DNA of 64,000 nt from Mycolicibacterium holsaticum DSM 44478 = JCM 12374. GTDB taxonomy: Bacteria; Actinomycetota; Actinomycetes; Mycobacteriales; Mycobacteriaceae. The notes under the pieces were generated by a model. The model ran no database searches and was not told the DNA's origin. It was given only the letters and a program-made list of their open reading frames with translations. Made by a program: the position numbers and the translations under genes. Of the stretch, positions 58,488-64,000 are shown piece after piece. The stretch lies in the NCBI RefSeq assembly GCF_019645835.1, contig NZ_CP080998.1:2356001-2420000 (forward strand), given 5' to 3'. The first letter of the stretch is position 1, and each line of letters opens with the position of its first letter.

Positions 58488-61063
58488 ACCGCGGACCGTG
58501 GCACCTGCGCGTCGGCGCGATCGTATTCGCCTGGCTGACAGCACTTGTCGTGGTCGCGCTCGTTCACCGGTCCGTGCCGATCTCGGGTTGGCTGTTGGTC
58601 CATCTGCTCGGTCTCGGCGCGGCCGGTAACGCGATCCTGATCTGGAGCCGCCATTTCACCGATGCGCTGCTGCGCCGTCCACCGGACCCGTCGCGGGCCG
58701 GGCAGGCGTGGCGCATCGCAGCGTTCAACGCCGGCGCGGTCGCGGTGGTCACCGGCATGCTCGTCGACTTCTGGCCGGTGGTGCTGGCCGGCGGTGTCGT
58801 GGTCGGTGTCGTGGCGCTGGCCCACGCCGTCACGTTGACCCGTCAGCTACGCAGTGCCCTGCCGTCGCGCTTCGGCGACACCGTGCGCTACTACGTCGCG
58901 GCGGCGGCGCTGCTGGCCGTCGGCGCCGGGCTCGGCGTGACGATGGCCAACCCGACCCTGCCCGGCGCACTGCACGAGCGGCTCATCGTCGCCCACGCGG
59001 CGATGAACGTGTTCGGGTTCGTCGGGCTTTCGGTGCTCGGCACCCTGGTCACCCTGTGGCCGACGATGCTGCGCACCCGGATGGCCGACGGTGTCGAGGT
59101 GGCCGCCCGACGCGGATTGCCCGCGCTGGTAGGCGGTTTGGGTGTGGCGGCGTCGGGCGCGGTGGCCGGCTCACCGGCGGTCACCGCGGCGGGCACGCTG
59201 GCGTACCTGGCCGGGGCCGGTTATGTGCTGTGGCCGCACCTCGACGAGGTGCGCCGCAAACGGCCGGGCACCTTCGCGACGCTGTCGGTGTTCGCCGGGG
59301 TGGTGTGGCTGCTGGGCTCGCTGGGGTTTGCGGTCGTGGCCTTCGCCACCGCACCGACATGGCCCGCGGTGCTGGACCGCGCCGGGCTGCTCACCGTGCC
59401 GGTGCTGGCCGGCTTCCTGGTGCAGGTGCTGCTCGGGGCGATGACGTATCTGACCACTATCGTGGTCGGCGGGCGCGCGGCGGCGATCGCGGCGGCCGGC
59501 GAGCTCGAGCGCGGTGCGCCGTGGCGGCTGGCGGTGGCCAACTTCGCGCTGCTGCTGTGCGTGCTGCCGACGCCGAGTTTGGTGCGGGTGGCGGCATCGG
59601 TGCTGGTGCTGGTCGCCTACGCCGCGTTCCTGCCGCTGCTGGTGCGGGCGGTGTGGCAGGCGCGACGCAACCGCGACACCCCGTCGACGCCGGGTCCGCC
59701 GCCGGCCGGGCCGCCGGTGCGGCACCGCCTCGGCGTCGCCGCCGCCGGGTTGGGCGTGGTGGTGCTGACGGCCGCGGCCGCGGTGGCCGCCGATCCCGCC
59801 ACGGTCGGTATCGCCACCACACCGTCGGCGGCCGTGACCGCCACGGGCCAGACCACCCAGGTCGAGGTGCACATCGAGGGCATGCGCTACGTGCCCGACA
59901 CCATCGAGGTGCCCGCCGGAAACCGGTTGGTGGTCCACCTCGTCAACACCGGTTCCGACCACCACGATCTGGTGCTGGCCAACGGAACCCGCACGTCGCG
60001 CCTGGCGCCGGGGGAGAGCGCGGCGCTCGACGCCGGCGTGATCGGCAGCGACGTGGACGGCTGGTGTTCGGTGGCCGGGCACCGGCAGATGGGGATGACG
60101 CTGGCGGTGCGGGCGGTCGGGGCTGCGGCGCCCACTACGCACCCCGGCCATCACGAGCAGACCGCCGCCGCCGCGGTCAGCGCCGACGACATCGCGCGCA
60201 GCCTCACCGCGCCGCCGGGCGAGGGTTTCGTGGCCCACGACCCGGCGCTGCCGGCGTCCACGCCCGATCACCGCGTCACGCTGACGGTGAGCGAGGCCGA
60301 GCGGGAGGTGTCACCGGGAATCACCCAGCGGCTGTGGACATTCGGCGGTTCGGCGCCGGGGCCGACGCTGCGCGGCAAGGTCGGTGACGTCTTCGAGGTC
60401 ACCCTGGTCAACGACGGCACGATCGGACACTCGGTCGACTTCCACGCCGGCGCGCTGGCCCCCGACGAACCGATGCGCACGATCCAACCCGGCGAGCACC
60501 TGGTCTACCGGTTCACCGCGCGGCGGGCGGGGGTGTGGCTGTATCACTGTTCGACGATGCCGATGTCGGTGCACATCGCCAACGGCATGTTCGGCGCGGT
60601 GATCATCGACCCGCCCGACCTGGCGCCCGTGGACCGCGAATACCTGCTGGTGCAGTCCGAGTTCTACCTCGGCCCGCCCGACGGTGAGGTCGACGCGGCC
60701 AAGGTCGCCGCCGACAAGCCCGACCTCGTGGTGTTCAACGGGTATGCCAACCAGTACGACCACGCGCCGCTGACCGCGACCGTCGGGGAGCGGGTGCGGA
60801 TCTGGGTGCTGGCCGCCGGTCCCAGCCGCGGCACCTCGTTTCACGTCGTCGGCGGCCAGTTCGACACGGTGTGGGCAGAGGGCACCTACCGGCTGCGGCC
60901 GGGCCCCGGCGGCGCGCAGACGCTCGGATTGTTCGCGGCCCAGGGCGGATTCGTGGAGCTTCAGTTCGATCAGCCGGGGCACTACCCGTTCGTCAACCAC
61001 GCGATGGTCGACGCCGAACGCGGCGCGCACGGGGTCATCGAGGTCACGGCTCAACCCGGGTAG
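58484..61063 (+). CDS. Membrane-anchored cupredoxin-NirK copper nitrite reductase fusion
   Basis: An 859-residue three-part protein. Residues ~1-395 hold about ten membrane helices with conserved His (H40, H57, H171). After a Pro-rich linker, another helix (GVAAAGLGVVVLTAAAAVAA) leads to a cupredoxin domain (~455-545) with type 1 copper ligands H493/H494, C528, H533 and M538. The C-terminal ~270 residues are NirK/AniA-like: H649, D652, H654 (GHSVDFH), H688-C689 (YHCS), H697, M702, H787 (SFHVVG) and H839 (NHAM) cover every type 1, type 2 and catalytic residue. It would reduce nitrite to NO outside the membrane, fed by its own electron domain. ATGA overlap with the NnrS-like gene; 13-nt convergent overlap with cobIJ. 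Confidence 0.88.
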   Translation: MNRGPWHLRVGAIVFAWLTALVVVALVHRSVPISGWLLVHLLGLGAAGNAILIWSRHFTDALLRRPPDPSRAGQAWRIAAFNAGAVAVVTGMLVDFWPVVLAGGVVVGVVALAHAVTLTRQLRSALPSRFGDTVRYYVAAAALLAVGAGLGVTMANPTLPGALHERLIVAHAAMNVFGFVGLSVLGTLVTLWPTMLRTRMADGVEVAARRGLPALVGGLGVAASGAVAGSPAVTAAGTLAYLAGAGYVLWPHLDEVRRKRPGTFATLSVFAGVVWLLGSLGFAVVAFATAPTWPAVLDRAGLLTVPVLAGFLVQVLLGAMTYLTTIVVGGRAAAIAAAGELERGAPWRLAVANFALLLCVLPTPSLVRVAASVLVLVAYAAFLPLLVRAVWQARRNRDTPSTPGPPPAGPPVRHRLGVAAAGLGVVVLTAAAAVAADPATVGIATTPSAAVTATGQTTQVEVHIEGMRYVPDTIEVPAGNRLVVHLVNTGSDHHDLVLANGTRTSRLAPGESAALDAGVIGSDVDGWCSVAGHRQMGMTLAVRAVGAAAPTTHPGHHEQTAAAAVSADDIARSLTAPPGEGFVAHDPALPASTPDHRVTLTVSEAEREVSPGITQRLWTFGGSAPGPTLRGKVGDVFEVTLVNDGTIGHSVDFHAGALAPDEPMRTIQPGEHLVYRFTARRAGVWLYHCSTMPMSVHIANGMFGAVIIDPPDLAPVDREYLLVQSEFYLGPPDGEVDAAKVAADKPDLVVFNGYANQYDHAPLTATVGERVRIWVLAAGPSRGTSFHVVGGQFDTVWAEGTYRLRPGPGGAQTLGLFAAQGGFVELQFDQPGHYPFVNHAMVDAERGAHGVIEVTAQPG

Positions 61064-62514
61064 CGGCGCGGGGTGAAGACCCGGTCGCCGTACCACTGGG
61101 TCTGCGAGGACCCGACGATCAGCAGGCAGCGCATGTCGACGTCGGCCCGGTCCAGGTCGGCCAGCCGCACCACCTTCACCTCCTCGGCGGGACCCGACAC
61201 GTCGCGACCGATCACCACCGGGGTGCCCGGATCGCGGTGTTCGAGCAGTAGGTCGCGCATCGCACCGACCTGCCAGGTGCGGGTTTTCGACGCCGGGTTG
61301 TAGACGGCCAGCACCAGATCGGTCGCGGCCGCGGCGGCCAACCGGGCGGCGATCACGTCCCACGGCTTGAGCCGGTCCGACAGCGAGACCACCGCATAGT
61401 CATGGCCCAGCGGCGCGCCGACCCGGCTGGCCACCGCCTGCGCGGCCGTCATCGCCGGGATCACCCGCACGTCGACATCGGGCCACTGCTTGGCCTCCTC
61501 GAGCACGGCGGTCGCCATCGCGAACACGCCGGGGTCCCCGGAGGACACCACCGCGACCGCGCGGCCCTGTTCGGCCAGGGTGCAGGCCAGCCGCGCGCGG
61601 GCCGGTTCGTCGGTGTTGTCGCTGGGATGGCGCCGCTGGCCCTCCCTGGCCCCGATGCGTTCGAGGTAGGGCCCGTAGCCGATGAGGTCGGTGGCCGCGG
61701 CGAGCTCGCGGCGGCTCTGCGGCGTCATCCAGTCGCTGGCACCCGGGCCCAGCCCCACCACGACGACGCTGCCGGTGCGCTGCGCGCGCCGCGGCCGGCC
61801 CGGCAGCATCGCCAGCGAGAAGTACGGGACGCTGTCCTCGTCGACCTCGCCCGCGCCGAGCACCCGCTGCTTGGCGGTACTGGCCCGCTCGACATAGAAC
61901 GTCTCGTCCAACCGCCCCGTCACCGAAAGCGCTTCGCGCACCGAGGGATACGAACGACCCAGCTTGAGCACGACGGCCGCGTCGGTATCGGCGAGCCGGC
62001 GGGTGAGCTCGTCGAGGCCGAGCGTGCCCGGCAGGATCGTGAGCACCTCGTCACCCTGGACCAGCGGTGTCCCGGTGGCCGCGGATGCGGCGCTCACCGA
62101 CGTCACGCCCGGCACGATCACCGCGTCGAACCGCTGCGTGAGCCGGTTGTGCATGTGCATGTAGGAGCTGTAGAACAGCGGGTCGCCCTCGGCGAGCAGG
62201 GCGACGTTGCGGCCGGCCTCCAGATGGGCGGCGATGCGGTCGGCGGCCTCGCGGTAGAAGTCCTCCATCGCACCGGCGTATCCGCCGGGGTGGTCGGTGG
62301 TCTCGGTGGTGACGGGGTAGACCAGATGCTCCTCGATCTGCCCCCGGCGCAGATACGGTTCGGCGATGCCGCGGGCGATGCTGCGGCCGTGGCGCGCGCT
62401 GTGGTAGGCGACGACGTCGGCCTCCCCGATCACCCGCGCCGCCTTGACGGTCACCAGTTCGGGGTCGCCGGGTCCGAGCCCGACACCCCACAGCTGTCCG
62501 GGTGATGTGCTCAT
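61051..62514 (-). CDS. cobIJ: Bifunctional precorrin-2 C20-/precorrin-3B C17-methyltransferase CobIJ
   Basis: A 487-residue fusion of two tetrapyrrole methylases. The N-terminal CobI half has [18 protein letters not shown] and [13 protein letters not shown], and the C-terminal CobJ half starts near [17 protein letters not shown] with [12 protein letters not shown] and [30 protein letters not shown]. CobI methylates precorrin-2 at C20; CobJ methylates precorrin-3B at C17 with ring contraction. The ATG at 62514 overlaps the cobH stop (ATGA), so cobG-cobH-cobIJ is an operon on the minus strand. The same fusion exists in M. tuberculosis (Rv2066). Confidence 0.96.
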   Translation of the reverse strand: MSTSPGQLWGVGLGPGDPELVTVKAARVIGEADVVAYHSARHGRSIARGIAEPYLRRGQIEEHLVYPVTTETTDHPGGYAGAMEDFYREAADRIAAHLEAGRNVALLAEGDPLFYSSYMHMHNRLTQRFDAVIVPGVTSVSAASAATGTPLVQGDEVLTILPGTLGLDELTRRLADTDAAVVLKLGRSYPSVREALSVTGRLDETFYVERASTAKQRVLGAGEVDEDSVPYFSLAMLPGRPRRAQRTGSVVVVGLGPGASDWMTPQSRRELAAATDLIGYGPYLERIGAREGQRRHPSDNTDEPARARLACTLAEQGRAVAVVSSGDPGVFAMATAVLEEAKQWPDVDVRVIPAMTAAQAVASRVGAPLGHDYAVVSLSDRLKPWDVIAARLAAAAATDLVLAVYNPASKTRTWQVGAMRDLLLEHRDPGTPVVIGRDVSGPAEEVKVVRLADLDRADVDMRCLLIVGSSQTQWYGDRVFTPRRYPG

Positions 62515-63137
62515 TCTGCTTCGGAGGCAATCGCGTTCACGGCCGCGGCCGCCATCGCGCTGCCGCCGCGCCGACCCGTCACGACCAGATAGGCCATCCC
62601 GCGCGGCCGGTCGATGAGTTCCTGTTTGGACTGTGCCGAGCCGACGAAACCGACCGGGCCGCCGAGCACCGCCGCGGGGGTGGGCGCGCCGTCGTCGAGC
62701 AGCTCGAGCAATCGGAACAGCGCGGTGGGCGCGTTGCCGATAGCCAGCACGGCACCGCCGAGCCGGTCGGCCCACAGCTGCACCGCGGCCGCCGAGCGGG
62801 TGGTGCCCAGCCGCGCCGCCAGCTCAGGCGCGCGGGGGTCGGCGACCAGGGACACCACCTCGTTGCCGGCGGGCAGCCGGGACTTGGTGATGCCCGCGGC
62901 CACCATCGACGAGTCGCACAGCACTGGCGCGCCCGCGGCCAGCGCGGCGTGGGCCTTGGCGACCACGTCGTCGCTGTAGGCCACATGCCCGGCGACGTCG
63001 ACCTGTCCGCACGTGTGGATCAGCCGCACCACCACCCGGGCCACATCGGCGGGAAAACGGGCGAGGTCGGCCTCGTCGCGGATGGTCGCGAACGACTGCC
63101 GGTAGATCTCGGCGGCGTCGCGAATGTAGTCGAGCAT
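62511..63137 (-). CDS. cobH: Precorrin-8X methylmutase CobH
   Basis: Moves a methyl group from C11 to C12 of precorrin-8X, giving hydrogenobyrinate. The 208-residue protein has the active-site His in [12 protein letters not shown] (residues ~38-49), the conserved DSSMVAAGI and [15 protein letters not shown], and the C-terminal [19 protein letters not shown]. On the minus strand TAGGGT (63144-63149) lies 6 nt before its ATG, so it may also have its own leaderless promoter inside the 3' end of cobG. It overlaps cobIJ by 4 nt. Confidence 0.96.
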   Translation of the reverse strand: MLDYIRDAAEIYRQSFATIRDEADLARFPADVARVVVRLIHTCGQVDVAGHVAYSDDVVAKAHAALAAGAPVLCDSSMVAAGITKSRLPAGNEVVSLVADPRAPELAARLGTTRSAAAVQLWADRLGGAVLAIGNAPTALFRLLELLDDGAPTPAAVLGGPVGFVGSAQSKQELIDRPRGMAYLVVTGRRGGSAMAAAAVNAIASEAE

Positions 63138-63146
63138 CCGCTCACC

Positions 63147-64000
63147 CTACGGCGGCGGTTTGCGCGGCCGATATCCGTCTCCGGTGGCCACCAGCACCTC
63201 ACCGACCGGCGGGCTGCCGCAGGCGCGGTCGCACCCGACGAAATGGCGGTGCCCGGAGACGGGTTCATCGACGGCCGCCGTGGCGTCGGCGCGCACGTCG
63301 GCCGCCGAGTGCGCGCAGCCCGGGCTGCCGGTGCACGCGCTGACCGACAGCCACGGCGAGTGCTCGTCGAACACCAGCCCCATCGGGGCGAGCACGCGCA
63401 GCGCGACGTCGGCCCGGCCTTCGTCGAGGTCGAAGACCAGCACCGAACGCCACGGGGTGATGGCCATCGGCGCGTCGATGGCGGCCAGGAACTCGGCCGT
63501 GCGGGCAGGCAGCACGCCCAGCGGCACAGCCGCCCCCAGCGTGATACGACCGTCGCGCTGGGCGATCCAGCCGACGGGCGGGCGGGTGACCGGCTGCCAT
63601 GTCGCTCCCGGCTGCGCGCTGACCGCCAGGCCGGCGATCAGTGCGCCCGGGTCGTCGAGTTCGGCGATGCGCCAAGCATTTTCGCGGGTGTCGGCGAAGC
63701 GCTGCGCGACGTCGACCAAGGCGGGCACCACCTGCGGCAGCGACAGCCGGACGCCGGTGTCGCGGCCGGCCAGCAGCACCGCCGCCGCATCGCCGACGAC
63801 ATGCACTCCGACGTCGGCGCCCAGCCCGGAGATGTCACCGCGGCCGTCGTCGATACCGAACAGAAACCGGCCAGGCAGCGCGGCGAGGCCGGGCCGTGCC
63901 TGGATCGCCGCGTCGAGTTCGGTGACGATGGCGCGGATGTCGGTCGTCGTCGCAACCCGGCCCGACAGCGGCGAGGCGACGATGTTGCGGACCCGCTCGT
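63147..64000 (-). CDS. cobG: Precorrin-3B synthase CobG, C-terminal part (5' end outside window)
   Basis: Oxygen-dependent monooxygenase-type enzyme converting precorrin-3A to precorrin-3B, related to nitrite/sulfite reductases. The frame stays open to the right edge, with NIVASPLSGR at the far end visible, so the start is outside. The siroheme/4Fe-4S cysteines are seen in CTGSPGCAHSAADVRA and FVGCDRACGS. The stop is at 63147, 9 nt before cobH. The visible part is ~284 residues. It leads the minus-strand cobG-cobH-cobIJ operon. Confidence 0.92.
   Translation of the reverse strand, partial: ERVRNIVASPLSGRVATTTDIRAIVTELDAAIQARPGLAALPGRFLFGIDDGRGDISGLGADVGVHVVGDAAAVLLAGRDTGVRLSLPQVVPALVDVAQRFADTRENAWRIAELDDPGALIAGLAVSAQPGATWQPVTRPPVGWIAQRDGRITLGAAVPLGVLPARTAEFLAAIDAPMAITPWRSVLVFDLDEGRADVALRVLAPMGLVFDEHSPWLSVSACTGSPGCAHSAADVRADATAAVDEPVSGHRHFVGCDRACGSPPVGEVLVATGDGYRPRKPPP

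Overview
The window is a stretch of GC-rich actinobacterial chromosome. Gene content and order identify a mycobacterium, most likely an environmental fast grower (Mycolicibacterium type). As I recall the M. tuberculosis map, most genes here match the block Rv2141c to Rv2064, including mycothiol ligase mshC, the Pup-proteasome genes, pafABC, tatAC-helY and the cobalamin genes. Nearly everything is coding, genes are packed with ATGA/GTGA overlaps, and I see no insertion sequence, prophage or CRISPR array.

Layout. 1-1949: 3' part of a nitrate reductase fused to a sulfite-reductase-type flavoprotein, followed by tRNA-Leu(GAG). 2121-6387: M20 peptidase, PEBP protein, and on the minus strand lppL-DUF5703-pyrD. 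6518-14328: a plus-strand run with uppP, a histidine phosphatase, DUF3090, a kinase-like SCO1664-family protein, cysQ, mshC, an SDR and a DUF1254 lipoprotein. 14329-22745: PAC2 protein, an S-adenosylhomocysteine riboswitch and metH, a HAD phosphatase, a sugar transporter, hisE-hisG. 22813-30101: redox and housekeeping genes, including an ArsR-SRPBCC-flavodoxin operon with a perfect palindromic operator, trmI, DUF503, lppK and an MTB12-like secreted protein. 30248-43790: the Pup-proteasome system (mpa, dop, pup, prcB, prcA, pafA, pafB, pafC), interrupted by minus-strand genes: an Rv2114-like protein, two tandem paralogous membrane proteins, and a DUF1023 hydrolase. 43821-52044: tatA, tatC, helY, a DUF4333 protein, an exonuclease, pepE, an F420-dependent reductase and an SDR. 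52073-64000: cobL-cobM-cobK and, convergent, cobIJ-cobH-cobG (cut by the window edge).

The most unusual part is 54718-61063, between cobK and cobIJ. It holds a phosphotransferase, a hemerythrin-DUF2249 protein, a divergent SufR-like regulator with three cysteines, an NnrS-like membrane protein and an 859-residue membrane-cupredoxin-NirK fusion with all expected copper and active-site residues. Together these look like a nitrite/nitric-oxide module. With the assimilatory nitrate reductase at the left edge, the window could encode nitrate to nitrite to NO chemistry.

Functional links: the cob genes make the cofactor that MetH needs. The riboswitch would raise metH expression when SAH accumulates. 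cysQ and mshC join sulfur assimilation to mycothiol. PafB/PafC (DNA-damage regulators) sit next to the Pup ligase. A recurring feature is a TANNNT-like -10 hexamer 6-7 nt before an ATG/GTG with no Shine-Dalgarno sequence, at about fifteen genes, pointing to widespread leaderless transcription.
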